Of a stretch of DNA of 64,000 nucleotides, positions 23,644 to 36,129 are shown in pieces. Below the pieces are notes generated by a model. That model searched no databases and had not been told where the DNA came from. It saw nothing but the letters and a program-made list of their open reading frames with translations. Positions within the stretch are counted from its first letter, which is position 1. Each line of letters starts with the position of its first letter. The position numbers and the translations under genes were made by a program. Source of the DNA: Rachycentron canadum (lineage: Eukaryota > Chordata > Actinopteri > Carangiformes > Rachycentridae); assembly GCA_038496675.1 (NCBI GenBank), contig CM076656.1, positions 24,104,615 through 24,168,614 on the forward strand, in the 5' to 3' direction.

Positions 23644-24702
23644 CACTGATCAGCCATAACATTACAACCACCTGCCTAATATTGTGTAGGTCCCTTTTGC
23701 TGCCAGAACAGTTCAGACCTTGGAGGCCTGGACTCCTCTAGACATCTGAAGCTGAGCTGTGGGATCTGGACCAAGACCTTAGCAGCAGATCCTGAAGTTG
23801 TGAGGTGGAGCCTCCATGGATCAGACTTGTTGGTCCAGCTCATCCCACAGATGCTGGACTGGACTGAGATCTGGGAAATTTGGAGCCAAGTCAACACCTT
23901 GAACTGGTTGTTGTTCCTCAAAGCTCCTGAACCATTGTTGCAGTGACAGGGAGCATTATCCTGCTGAAAGAGGCCACTGCCATTAGGGAAGACTGTTTCC
24001 ATGAAGGGGGGGACTTGGTCTGAACCATGTTTAGGGAGGTGGGACGAGTCAAAGGAACATCCACATGAATGGACCCAAGGTTTCCCAGCAGGACATTGAC
24101 CACAGCATCACACTGTGTCCATCAGCTGCTCTTCTTCCCATAATGCATCCTGGTGCCAGGTCTTCCCCAGACCACCTTCTTCATTGCTCCATGGTCCAGT
24201 TCTGATGCTCCTGTGTCCATTGTAGGATCTTCTGGTGGTGGACGGGGGTCAGCATGGACACCCTGACCGGTCTGAGGCTACACAGCCACAAACACAACAA
24301 ACTGTGATGCTCTGTGTTCTGACACCTTTCTACCAGAACCAGCATGAACTTCTTCATCAGTCTGAGCTCCAGTAGCTCTTCTGTTGGATCAGACCACAGG
24401 GTCCAGCCTTCACTCCCCACCACCATCACTGAGCCTTGACCCCTGACCCTGTCTGTGGTCCAGTGGTTCTCCCTCCTTGGACCACTTCTGGTAGGTCCTG
24501 ACCACTGCAGCCCGGGAACATCCCACAGAGCTGCAGTGTTGGAGAAGCTCTGACTCAGTCGTCACATCACAGTTTGGTCAAAGTCAAAGTTGCTCACATC
24601 TTTGAACTTGCCCCCACCCACTGACAGGTGCCATGGTAACCAGATAATCAATGTTATTCACTTTACCTGTCAGTGGTCATAATGTTATGTCTGATCGGTC
24701 TG
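23644..24702 (-). mobile_element. Tc1-like transposon, copy 2 (nearly full length, dead)
   Basis: Both ends are present: CACTGATCAGCCATAACATT at the left and its imperfect inverse (ATAATGTTATGTCTGATCGG) at the right. They are flanked by TA at 23642-23643 and 24703-24704, the target-site signature of Tc1/mariner elements. On the minus strand an N-terminal piece reads LTPVHHQKILQWTQEHQNWT, a Tc1-type motif that normally precedes the first catalytic Asp. A later piece has QQDNAPCH and then, in another frame, DLSPVQHLW. The DDE domain is broken by frameshifts, the first catalytic region is not recognisable and the third acidic position reads Gln. A short segment at about 24170 that copy 3 retains is missing here. 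It cannot encode an active transposase. Confidence 0.9.
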
Positions 24703-24704
24703 TA

Positions 24705-27445
24705 GTGCATCCTGTCTGACTGTCAGCCATGTTAACACGAGACGTGAGTGTTGTGCAACGATTCTGCGTCTGGTTCCACTGCTCTGTTCTTGAGGATGAG
24801 TGATCAGAGCAGTAATTGAACGTTAAGTAACTGCTGTTGCGCCACAGTTGATTAAGTCACACAAGCTTAACACTTGTTGTCAGTGAACCCCTTTTCTTTG
24901 TGTGAATTCTGGTGTGACATTTGAAAAGCCATTTGCCGTTCTGCCAGTCGCGCTGCCCTATTTTATCCAAACATTTTGCGTCACATCTGTGATTCATACC
25001 AGAGGCTTCCTGATTACAGATTCGTATTCGAGCGGCTCATCTGATCTCCTGTACACGGATCACGGGATAATTGGGCACTGCCAATTATTTTGATGCATTG
25101 CATGTGATGAGGAAGAGGTTGATGCTGCCTCTGTCCCTCCTGCAAAATAGCACAAATCAATACCCATACAACTCTGGTCATTATGAAGATGCTGCACGAC
25201 AAAGAGAACACAGCGAGGACAGGGTTTGCATGCACTGGAAGGGGATTAGAAATGTATATATTATATAAAAATTCAAAATGGGTAAGAAAGAGAACATCAA
25301 CAACAACGCCCGTTTTGTCAACATCACAGAAGTGTTCTGACAACTAAAATGACATATGCGTTTTATTCAACTTTTAAAATGTGCGCAGCCAACACTTGAA
25401 CCGCACAGACCACAATAATGCAATTAGCTACAGAGATGGGTGACGCCAAGCCTTCACTCAGAATTAGAGGATAAATCTCATCTCTTAACTCTAAGAAGCC
25501 AAAAATAAGCAAACGGTTCTTCTGCGCTGATGTAAAACATCCTCTATATTCCTTCTTCCCCCATGATGAAATAATGTTGTGACTGACATTGATTGATTGT
25601 CGTCATGTCAACGAGTAACGAGTTTTCAGTTCGCAAACTATTTTCTGTAGGGATTCGCAATCGCATGCAGCTTTGTGCCTGAAGGCAAACATGCAGAAAT
25701 ACACGCAGATTTCAAACACGGATTATTTTCTTTTTCTCTCAACACATGCATTAATGCACATCTGCACATCTGCACATTTGACTGTCGCGCGCACACACAC
25801 TCTCACAACCTCACACCTCTTTGTTTCTTGTCACTGGTCAATTGACAGCTCCATATATACACAGACACACATAGAAGTGTGAGTATTGTGTTTACAGTGT
25901 ATGTAATCACCACTATGTGCACATCACAAGTCTATCAAAAACACAGTGCAGTGTGTTTTCTCAGAGCTGGGTGTTTTCTTTCTTTTTTTTTTTCCTTGTT
26001 TCTCATCATGTATCTGAGTAGTGTCTGGATCCTGCAGGAGACTTAATGGACTGTGTCTTTTACAGGCTTTGGAGGTCGACTCCCTGCTGTTAATGCAGTG
26101 AGAGAGGAGCAGAGCGGCGGCCGGGCGAGCAAAGTCAGCCGCCGCCTCACACCGGGTGACAGGCTGTACCAACTCCATCCTGAGCAGTAATAACACGCCA
26201 TCGGTGGCTGCAGGTGCTGGGCTTGCAGAGCGACGGCATTTTGTAACTCTACTTTGTTCACACTTGCGCTGCTAATCTGTAATTTGTCGTCTGCCAGGTG
26301 AACTGCTGCTGCACTTTGGCTGCGTCTCTCTGGTAAAACTGTGCAGACATGAACACTTCCCTCTCAGCTATCTGGCTGAGATGCTATATATTAATTTCAA
26401 AACAAGATTTATTTAATTATTGGTTTAATTGTGTAACTGTCCCTTATCTGTAACACAGGAGCAAAGCAGATAAATGCACTGAGGGTGACCTTGGTCATCT
26501 GATTACCGGCCCAATGCCTCAGTATCTAAAATAGTCTTTTTTTTTCCCACCTGGAAACATTTGTGTATCTCTCTCCAGCAACATTTAACAGAACAGTGTT
26601 ATGGTATAAAATGTTCCATAATTATTTAGTCAAAAACCCCACTGCACTGAAAGGTACAGATAAGAGCTTTGTCAACAATGTCAAGCATAGTTTTGAAAGT
26701 ATATAAGTGCAAAAAAAAAAAAAAAAAAAGGCTTTAAAAGCAGTTTCAAAGTTCACAGTAGCACGACCTTATTACAGGCTACTGTATTTCTATATTACAT
26801 TTATATATGCAAACATGTTAATTAAGACAATGTAACCTCAGCTGCAGATATAAAACTATAAATAGATGGAATCAGTACAGATCATTCTGGTGCTGGTCAC
26901 CTAACATCAAAACTGGTTTTCACTTTGTTTTTGGACAGCTGAGAGCTCTGTTTTGGGCTGTTTGACTTTACACGTTCTTCTGGATGATACACATTCAGAT
27001 GACTATGGGTTGGCATTTTAAGATGATCTCAGTGGCTGTTAAGTGGATCTGTGACCAGGCCCAAAACCAGGGATTTGGGGATCCATGCAGAGACATCACA
27101 TGGGGCCCCATCGCCACAGGCCAAACCAATTCTGAAAATATATCAGTGTGCAGATATGTCTATAATATTCTGCAAACATTGGAATTTATTTGTTGCAAGA
27201 CTGATAACCTTTATGGGAAATGTGCTAAAGGTCATTTTCACAGTTTTAATGTAATTCCAATGGCAAAACTCCTCAATGGAGTCATCAACCTTTTTTATTA
27301 CAGAACGACATAACATGACTATAGGCTGTTGTGGTTCCATGTAATTATCATTATGTAGAAAAAATAATTGCAGTGTTTGAATTCTTATCATTGAAAGGCA
27401 TTTAAGCATTTTTCTTTTTTCATCAGTATATATATATATATCTAT
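24705..27445. other. Non-coding DNA left of gap 2
   Basis: Mostly unique AT-rich sequence with an A19 run (26711-26729), a CA-rich patch near 25790-25870 and an AT tract at the gap edge. Frames at 25924-26261 and 26984-27313 are short and match nothing I know. Confidence 0.55.
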
Positions 27446-27812
27446 NNNNNNNNNNNNNNNNNNNNNNNNNNNNNNNNNNNNNNNNNNNNNNNNNNNNNNN
27501 NNNNNNNNNNNNNNNNNNNNNNNNNNNNNNNNNNNNNNNNNNNNNNNNNNNNNNNNNNNNNNNNNNNNNNNNNNNNNNNNNNNNNNNNNNNNNNNNNNNN
27601 NNNNNNNNNNNNNNNNNNNNNNNNNNNNNNNNNNNNNNNNNNNNNNNNNNNNNNNNNNNNNNNNNNNNNNNNNNNNNNNNNNNNNNNNNNNNNNNNNNNN
27701 NNNNNNNNNNNNNNNNNNNNNNNNNNNNNNNNNNNNNNNNNNNNNNNNNNNNNNNNNNNNNNNNNNNNNNNNNNNNNNNNNNNNNNNNNNNNNNNNNNNN
27801 NNNNNNNNNNNN
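27446..27812. other. Assembly gap 2 (367 N)
   Basis: 367 unknown bases between an (AT)n tract and a C/A-rich tract. Confidence 1.
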
Positions 27813-30800
27813 ACCCCCACCCCCACCCCCTCGCCGCCCCCCCCCATCTCTTACTCATACACACCAATAGAAACCATGGACAACTTATGCGGCACACAAG
27901 GTTTGTAGTCATACACAGAGGCATGTGCACAAGATGAAAGCGTCAGAAAATCTCTGTAATGAATTGAACAAGTAGGACACTACTCATTAGAGATGCATTT
28001 GTGTACGTGAGACATGGGCAATTCATTATTTTCAGCCACACAAATTCTGGTTGCAAGTCGGCGGAATCAGAAAGATATTTTAATATGTTTTCAGCTGAGA
28101 AAATCTGTTTAGCAGTTAGTCGGGATGGGTGCACACCCAAACTGGATAATAAACATTTGCTTTAAATGGCTTCAGCTGTCTTCATGTTTTTTTTTTTTTT
28201 GTTTTGTTTTGTTTTTTTTTTTCACTGTGGTGGCACACAAAGATGGAAAGACCTTAAAATGTATTATGTTTAAATTGCAAGAGTGAGGGTGACGACAGAA
28301 AATTGCATTTATGTCAGAGGAGACGGAAACTGGATCAGAGGAGTAAATAAGGATTAACGCAACAGCGAGGGCGCCAAAGAACTAAATCTTTGAGTTTGCA
28401 CGTCGATCTCAGCCGTGTCATGTGTTGTACTGCTCATTAAGTTTCCTCGTGTCCACAGTAATTTAACTGATAAGAGTCAAAAGCCTTGTGATGCTAATAA
28501 CATGCCCAAACAAATATAGAAGTGAGTCAGCTACAACAACCGTAAAGGTCACTGTGCACTGTAAATCTGTCATAACTCAATTCCTCCTCTGCCGCCACCT
28601 TCCCACTGCTAAACTCTGGCCCATCCCAGTGGCCAGATTGCACCGTTGCTTGGCTGCCTGAGGCTTCATTGAATAGACACTTCCTGTAGTTTAGGGCCAC
28701 GATTAACCAGCCCCTTTATGCTCCCGAGCACCCGTCGCTTTTGTCATCAGTACGCCTCACTTCCCCCTCACCAGGAGTGCAGTAGAAAAGACAACAGAGA
28801 GCTCCCAGGCCTAGTCAAACACACAAGCACAATCATGTTAACCCACCATTGTTCCCCCCACTCTCCTCCATTGTGGTTTTTAAAGAGTAGTAGACTGAGG
28901 ACCTCATTGCAATAAACCTCTCTACATGTTTAGAACCCCATGGCCCCTTTCTGTCGCTGGGTGTTGCCCCCAATTACGATGCTATTGAGACCCCTCTTCC
29001 ATAATTACGCACAGGCCTTCTTCCACATGGCTCTGAAAAAGGGCCTTCTGTTTTGCATCTGAATCGGCACCAGGCCACGTTGTTAAATTCTGCTTTGCTT
29101 TGGCTACATTGACCAAATGAACTATGGTCCCTCTAAATATTTGATGGATGCAAAATAAATTGGTTGCACCGCTTGTAGCTTCATGAAGGCACCTGTTCTT
29201 TCAACTCAAGGACACATGAATAAAGTAAGCACAGCTCGGAGACATTTCAGGTCATATTTTGTTAATATTTATGATTTTCTATTTTTTCAATGTTCGTCAC
29301 ATGTTGTAACATTTTTAGGTGCTGGAAGTGTAGTGATATCTGTCATGGCTGGTGGTGATAACTATTAATAGTTGATGCTTGACCAGCAACAGCATCACAT
29401 CAGAGACACCGTGTTACAGCAGCAACAGTGTCTACAACTAAATAGTAACTTTACCCAACGTTGAAAGTTTTCTGCAACGTCCAACATGACTTCAACGTGT
29501 TTCACTCAGTTGGATCCGAGCCGTGTCTCCTGCAAAAAGCATCATGGGAAAAAGAAGAGCGAATTCTTAGCCACACCTGCCATTAGCAGGTCCTTAAGTT
29601 CAAGTTATTGAAAACCTACAATTTTGTCGTTTGTCCTTTTGTGTTATTTGAACATCGTTTGGATGACGTGCCCTTCGTGTCTTCACTTCCAATTCTTCCT
29701 CCAAAGAAGCTGAATGGATGAGAAAGTAAATAATCCACTTTGTTCGTGCTGACACTTGCAGACTCAACGGGCCCTCTCCAGTCCCTCTCCTCTCCACTGT
29801 AGACTGTCATCAGCCAACAGCCTGATCAATGAATTTAGACCAAATGATCAGTAAATCAAGGCTAACGAGCCGCCACACTGACACTCAGACGCTATAACCA
29901 TTAAAAGGAAGTTGATGCGAATGTTTGGGCCCCGTTCAAACGTGTCCTGTGTTTTCCTGTGACTATTTGACTATTTAAAACATGTTATAATGTTGACTTT
30001 TTTTTTTTTTTTTTTTACAATTTTCCGTTCTTTTTGAAAAAGATAAGGGAGAACTGAGCCCGTATATACCAGCCACCCCTGGTGTTATCTGAAGGAGACA
30101 AGAATTTAAATTACTGCAGCAAATCTATTTCCTGTTTCGCGATTGCCTGATTTAATTGGCTTAATTGTGCTCAGCTCAGTCAATTGGTTATCCACAGTCT
30201 TATAACCTTGTAAAGAAGCTAGTACCGGTGCCGGCTGCAAAGTTTACAATGAAATCCATATGTAAGTTTTGTGACAGTTCAGTCCACTGACAACATCTAC
30301 GTTCACAGCAGCGGACGTCTGATCCAGTGAGCGTCCAGTGACGTGAACTCACGCCTCAACTTTTCAGGCTGCTCTCAGTTCACCTCAGCTGTTTTTTCAG
30401 AAACCTGTTGTTGACTTTGCATCACCCTGCCCACTTAAAATGACTGTCCTGCCGTGACGTTCGGGGGGGGGGGGGGACAGGTGGGAGGCTCAAAGCTGTT
30501 TCTTACATATTGTCTGGTTTCTCTCTCTTCGGGGGCTATGACACACTCTACGCAGCCAACTTGCATGAACGCCTCAGGCACTCTCAGATGTGACTTCCAA
30601 AAGCTATAAAATTCTGGAGGGTGGACGGCAGTGGAAATAAGCCTCAGCTTTACTGTGTGTTTTATGGGTTTTGAATCTGTATGTGAATAAATTTTCTGTC
30701 ACAATCCTTGTAATTATCATTTTGATTTACGAACGGTCCATGCATAAAAGTCAATTAGTTCAGTCAACAACTTCTGTGTGAAAACAAAGAGTGTAAGAGA

Positions 30801-31182
30801 CTGAGACGTCCCCACGAACGCAAAGGAAGCAAACAGTGTGTTTACATTTGTGCGCGATGTGTGAAACCAACGTGACACGTCCAACCCTTGTTGTTCAAAG
30901 CGCAACGCCACTCATCAGTGTCATTGCTCTCCTGCCTGACGCCTTAGATGAAGCCAGAACACTGAGCTCCGATCGTTGTCTGCTGCAGGTGTAGAAGAAG
31001 AAGCAACAGTAACTGGCGCCGGTGAGACATTTGGTGATGGCGAGCCTTCGTTTCCAGAGCGACTCCATCCCTTCTGAAAAAGAAATAAAAAGAGATAAAA
31101 TACATCACACTAGTTTGAAGTGACCATCTGAGCCATTATTATCAGTCTAAAGAAACTTTAGTAATTATTATGTGAAGGTATA
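27813..31182. other. Non-coding DNA with T and G tracts
   Basis: No gene is supported. After the C/A-rich edge (27813-27845) there is unique sequence with a T-rich tract (28187-28222), a T19 run (29998-30016) and a G14 run (30463-30476). The 28560-28950 part is relatively GC-rich and free of simple repeats. Confidence 0.5.
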
Positions 31183-31275
31183 TTTTTATTACAGATGTAG
31201 TGAGAGTGAGAGAGACAGGAAAGTACAGGGAGAGAGAAGCGATGACACGGACTTGAACCCAACCAGGAGCTATCA
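31183..31275 (-). mobile_element. SINE fragment
   Basis: On the minus strand it starts at a B-box-like GGTTGGGTTCAAGTCCGTG. It continues with a CT-rich body (TCGCTTCTCTCTCCCTGTAC) like the widespread percomorph SINE whose tRNA-related head is followed by a CTCTCTCTCC-rich body. The head 5' of the B box is not clear. It is an old fragment. Confidence 0.5.
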
Positions 31276-31620
31276 GAGCGCCAAAAATTAAAACTAACTA
31301 TTCAATCACAAATAATGTGACCGAATAGTTACAACATCTTCAAACAATTAATTTTAATGAATTCAAAATACTGTAGTTTGGCTTTAGTTGTGGTTTTCAT
31401 TTAACTATTTGAAATTAATTAAATTACATTAAAAAGTATTCAGAAAGCAGAAAAAGTCCCTTTAATGTCAAATCTGAGAATTAGGAATAAGAGAAATCTT
31501 GATGAAATTTTGTAAAAAGAAATTAACTGAAAACATCGGTTTGATTATCCTAATATTAAAAAAGTCTCATATTAGTTTCAGATAAACTTGAATGTGTTCT
31601 TCTGGGGAATAGTGATAAAT
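31276..31620. other. AT-rich non-coding DNA
   Basis: I see nothing recognisable here. Confidence 0.5.
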
Positions 31621-32120
31621 AAACTAGTAGTTAAACGACGTTCATATGTGCATCGTGATGCAAGTAGTTCAATTACTAGTAGTTCGATAGGTTAACTACT
31701 GAAACTATAAACAATTTTGGGCCACAAAAGGAAAGGAATTCTTTTTATTGCCTCTCTCCGTTTCGTCCTGACCGCAGTGAAGGCGTGCCCAGGCGGTCCA
31801 CGCCTCACATTGTGTAGTGTGTGTGCAGCAGCTAAGGGCGTGACAACTCCATCGTGGATGAACCTCCTGAGTCTCAGCCTGGGGACGACTCACCACGGCC
31901 ATAGTGAAGCATTTGCTGTAAACAGAACCAGAGCTGACATCCCAGCGCTTTCCCATGAACAGTGGAGCATTTTAGCTGTTTGGTTTTTGTCATGACGTGT
32001 GACACGTTTTGATAAGAAACTGTGATGTGATGTTTTTGCATTATATTCTTTGTTATAAATGGTGTAATGTTTTTAAGTTAATTAATTAATCTTCCAAAGT
32101 AGTTTGAACTATTAGTTGCT
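31621..32120. mobile_element. Possible MITE with imperfect terminal inverted repeats
   Basis: The left end has AACTAGTAGTTAAAC and the right end, read inverted, AACTAATAGTTCAAAC. These flank about 500 bp whose middle (31770-31970) is more GC-rich than its surroundings. The left end also has internal AGTAGTT repeats. No transposase frame is present and I could not identify a target-site duplication. A hAT-like non-autonomous element is one possibility; chance symmetry in AT-rich DNA is another. Confidence 0.3.
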
Positions 32121-32152
32121 TCACTCAACCTTAACCAAGTATCCGCCCACCA

Positions 32153-32573
32153 CGACGTCACCCACTGGTTTGTAAACTCCTCTGTTTAAAATTTGGCCTG
32201 TACCTTTTTTTTAAACTGGCGGAAACTATGTTTGGAGGAGAAAGTGGATCTGACCTCCTGTGTTATATATCCCCGATTGTCAGGCAGGTCACTGTGTGTG
32301 ATACAGGCTGTCAATCACACAGTAGCCACGCCCCCTGCCACACATCCCTTGCTTTATGGTCTATTTTCCTCTAAATGGACCATCATTTAAAAAATGTTGT
32401 ATTGAAGACTTGAAACTAGAGACTGAGACCATAAACTCATTAGGAAAACGTTTACTGAGCTAATAAATCAAGGGAGAAGTAGGGACATTTTCCCATAGAC
32501 TTCAATACAATCTGACAAGTCACCCCCTGATGGTCGGCTCTACGTCATTGGCTTCACTTTTATAGACAGTTAT
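32153..32573 (+). repeat. Dispersed teleost repeat, copy D
   Basis: The copy starts at ACGTCACCCACTGGTTTG and includes GTAGCCACGCCCCCTG and the shared central block (about 32350-32515). It ends with GGCTTCACTTTTATAGACAG. Small deletions remove an ATGAACATC segment and part of the GTCGCCCCC region. Non-coding. Confidence 0.78.
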
Positions 32574-32827
32574 GACTTTAAGTGGATTTCTCCTGATGGG
32601 AGCTTTAACTTCCCCAACACTGGCACATGTGGTTTCTGCTGCTCTGCACATGTTGATGTGACTTGAGATTGATTTGAGTAATTTTATCCAAATATAAACA
32701 TGGGAGACAAATTAAAGGAAAAGAAACCAAAGTAACCAGAGCTCCTTGTCATAAATTCTGTACTGGAGGGATGAACAGTGACATTTTGTTATGGTATTTT
32801 CATATGGTGGTGGGGAACACTATCACA

Positions 32828-33220
32828 AGGCAGCTGAGAAAATTCAACCTGCACTCAAGTCAGTGATGATGAACTTCTACACCTCCATCAGTGAGTCCAT
32901 CCTCACCTCCTCCATCACCACCAGGAGCAGACTGCAGTGTATTTGCTCTGCTGAGAGGGTGACTGGCTGCAATCTGCCCCCCCCCCCCCAACAACCTGAA
33001 CACCTCCAGGACCCTGAGGCAAGCAGGAAAGATCGGAGCTGGTCCCTCCCACCCCGGATTCAACCTGTTTTAACCATTCCTCTCTGGCAGGAGGCCGCGG
33101 TCCATCAGGACCAGTTTCATGACAGTTTCTTCTATTTAACTGTTAGGTGTTTGTACCAAAACAAATTTCTTTTACTTTGAAAAACCGGCAATAAACCAGA
33201 TTCTGATTCCGATTCTGATC
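32828..33220 (+). mobile_element. LINE 3' end with decayed ORF2 C-terminus
   Basis: An open frame (32791-33180) reads NFYTSISESILTSSITT and then SAERVTGCNLP (residues about 28-60). This is the pattern at the C-terminus of several fish non-LTR retrotransposon polyproteins (FY-ESILT-IT, then an RxAxxIxGxxLP-like string). Further on, GRR- and DSFF-type motifs are split between frames. A C13 run at 32977-32989 interrupts the copy. The end, CAATAAACCAGATTCTGATT followed by TTCTGA-like units, is a typical fish LINE tail. It is a 5'-truncated dead copy. Confidence 0.7.
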
Positions 33221-33741
33221 ACCACAAAGCAAGAAAGTCTGGAGACATGTTTTTTCCCTCCTTCAGCATAAGGACCATAAATTTACCACTGAGGATGAAG
33301 AGTTCATGGAGGCTGTCACGTGTGACATGAAACACCATTAAAATACTTCAAGAGCAAACCTTTCTGTGTGTCCACAGAAAGCGAACTGTTCTTTTAATAA
33401 ATAAAAGATTAAAGGCGGACGGTCGCCTCAGAATTCACCTGAGACACCATCACTTCTTCAACACGGGAACAGATGGCGACACTTCTGTTGGCCGTGCGCC
33501 CGTTTCTTGGAACGCTTTCCCAGATTTCCCGAAATGTCCAACTGTAGCGTATCAATATCAAAATGCAGCTTTCACCCAAGAAAGGCCTGGGAGCCCCCGC
33601 TCGCCTCCTGCGGGCCCCTCACTACATGTCACACACACATACACATACATAGCCCCATGAATGAAAAGGGCTCGCACAAGGATGGAGAATGAGCAGGACA
33701 AAGGTGGTAGGAGGGGTGTGTGTCTGTGTGAGTGGGTGTGC

Positions 33742-33775
<34 letters not shown>

Positions 33776-36089
33776 GCAAGGGGATGAGGGTCCTCCTTAC
33801 TCACACCTCCCTTTGTCTTGGACTAATTCCACAATCTTGTCTCCAAGAAAAGGGCTCCCACTCTCCATGTTTACAAAGGGCCCCCTCGAGCGTGACCCCT
33901 CATTATGTACGGCCCCTCCCCGAACAACTGACAGGGCCCCTCAGGGCATCAAGCATCAGCAACAGAAAAAAAATTCAAACAAACCACATTTGCATTTGAT
34001 TTGATTATCCTTCATGGTTGATTCATGGCCCTCTGAGCTTCTGTTAGGGGACCGTTTACACAAGCCGTCAGTCTGACACACTTATTTGCGCATCACTTTT
34101 TTTTTTTTTTTCTAAAACAACTCAAATTCCTTCAGTCTCAGCAAAGCAGGTTTGAAAATAGTCTCTAAAGACGTCATCGCAGTGCGCAGTGTCGGAAAAG
34201 ATGCGTGTAGTTAATAAAAATAAAGCGGAATATAGCAGAAATAAAGTCAAATGAGATGACGTGTCAGTCTTGATGGTGGGGCCCGGACCGCAGCTCCTGA
34301 CACTTCAGTTGCGGAGCGCACCGCCGCCACGGCTGTTGAAATGGGAGGATGATGCCAGGTTGTAGCAGGTGGCAGGATTCAAGGAAAGTCTGACTCGCCC
34401 TCTCCAAACATTAAAAGTGAATATACCGAGTCCACTGGGCCAACTGATCAAATCATACTGACCGGCTGCAGAAATCCAAGATGAGATCAAATAAACATTG
34501 AATAGATGAAAATCTAATTGTATTCTAAGGGTTAGGGTTATATATTAATATATGAGGTTTTACTTTTTATTTGGGTTTTTTTTTTTTGTTTTGTTTTATT
34601 ATTGCAACGAACACTGGAGACATCAGTGTCACAATAAGAAACACCTATATGCTGGATTTTGCCGTTAAATACAGTGTTGATTATATTTTCTGGCATATTT
34701 AGTTCGATTTCATCAGCGATCCCGTTTGTTGCATTAACACCTTCAGTAGCCAACCGCCTCTCAAATCAAATATGGTTGTTTTGGGCATCAACTTGTGCAC
34801 GTTGTCAAGTCAAAATCTCTAGTTTCACGATTGACGCCTCAGTGGATTCAGCTGCCTGTCGGGTTTATCGACAACACTGTGCCGCATGAAGGTTTTCTAC
34901 TGAGTACGAAATCTCTTGTGGTCACGCACATCACAAAACAAAGTGGGTCTTCATGGCAGCAATATCTTTGCAGCATCAAAGCAGATTTATTTTCAGGTCA
35001 CCGTTTTACAACTTATATCGCTTCAGTGGTGGGTGCAGCAATGGTTTTTCCCAGACAAAATGCGTTTTGTCATTTAATTCTGTGACTTGCTGTTACTTCA
35101 CATCTGGATATGGATAACAGGCATTTTACATCATTTGGTTCGTCCCTCTGGTTTCTGGGGTTGGGCACTGTTGTGCTTTGTCATTCAGTCACAGCAGGAG
35201 AAGCCAGACTGTCACTGTCTCAACCACATTATGCTCGTGTGAAAGGCAGGCAATTTATTGCTTAATGAGCAATAAATCAATCGATGAATCAATCAATTAA
35301 AATTCAGTTATACTTGTGTGTGAATGAATTTGTGAAGATCTCATGTTTGAGATCTTGAGATGTGAGTGTGACCGCAGCGCTTGTGTAAATTCAAGCACTG
35401 ATTTAATTGTGTGTTTTACGGTGTTGTTGTTCTTCAGTGTAACCAACTGTCTTGCGACACTGTCTCCTCACGTAGCTTCATCAGTCACTTCGTGTTTAGT
35501 TACTTGTTTTACTGTAGTGTCATCACCAGGGCTGAGAGTTGTTGTGTTGCCTTACAGTTTTTGAGACACACACTCAGCAAACAGACAAGAGAGAGGATAC
35601 GGTGAAAAACTGACTCTTCGCTGCTTTACATTTCTAATCCCATGCTTCCTGTGAAGTCGCTGACCTCTCCAATAAAGACAAATACAACAGTTCTACAAAG
35701 TAGTAGTCCTGTTGGTTTTGGGCATGTTTTGGAGTTACGTGGTCCATTAGTTTTACTTTCGAGGCCAAGCCTTTGGTCTGAAAAAGTGTGAGAAACACTG
35801 ATCTAGAGCTTATTGTTGTACTGCTTCAGTCTGAGTATAAACCTTTATTTGGGCAAAGTAAGTGATCACTGAAAAGAAAATAAAGATTTTCTGTCATGAA
35901 TTGTGTGAATGGCCGTTGTAACCAGTTGTATTGTAAAATTTCCCACGAAACACATGGCATGAAAATAAGCGCTCTTTTGTTCTTCGCTGAAATACCTTTT
36001 TGTCAGACAACAGAAATGTGGTCATATGTTTCTGCTCCGAGGCTGTTCAGATGCCCTGCTTTCCTGTTCCTGTTTGCCTGGTACATGGG
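33221..36089. other. Non-coding DNA, no gene seen
   Basis: It contains a GT tract (33715-33777), a T15 run (34098-34112) and a 10-bp inverted repeat with a 5-base loop at 35253-35277 (ATTTATTGCT / AGCAATAAAT). Frames at 33558-34004 reflect the GT tract. The rest is unique. Confidence 0.5.
33715..33777. repeat. (GT)n microsatellite
   Basis: An imperfect GT tract of about 60 bases with GA, GC and TT interruptions. Confidence 0.9.
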
Positions 36090-36129
36090 AGTGCGTGTTT
36101 GTGTTTGTGTGTGTGTGTGTGTGTGTGTG
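36090..36129. repeat. (GT)n microsatellite
   Basis: A GT tract of about 40 bases with two TT interruptions. Confidence 0.9.

Noticed and set aside
27843..27864. ATCTCTTACTCATACACACC right of gap 2 as another Tn5 adapter
   Set aside because: It resembles the mosaic end only with a 4-base insertion and lies about 30 bases from the N block, so coincidence is more likely.
27143..27930. Open frames over gap 2
   Set aside because: Created by N; the real-sequence parts match nothing.
35253..35277. 10-bp hairpin as a microRNA precursor
   Set aside because: The stem is far too short and AT-rich, and it matches no microRNA I know.
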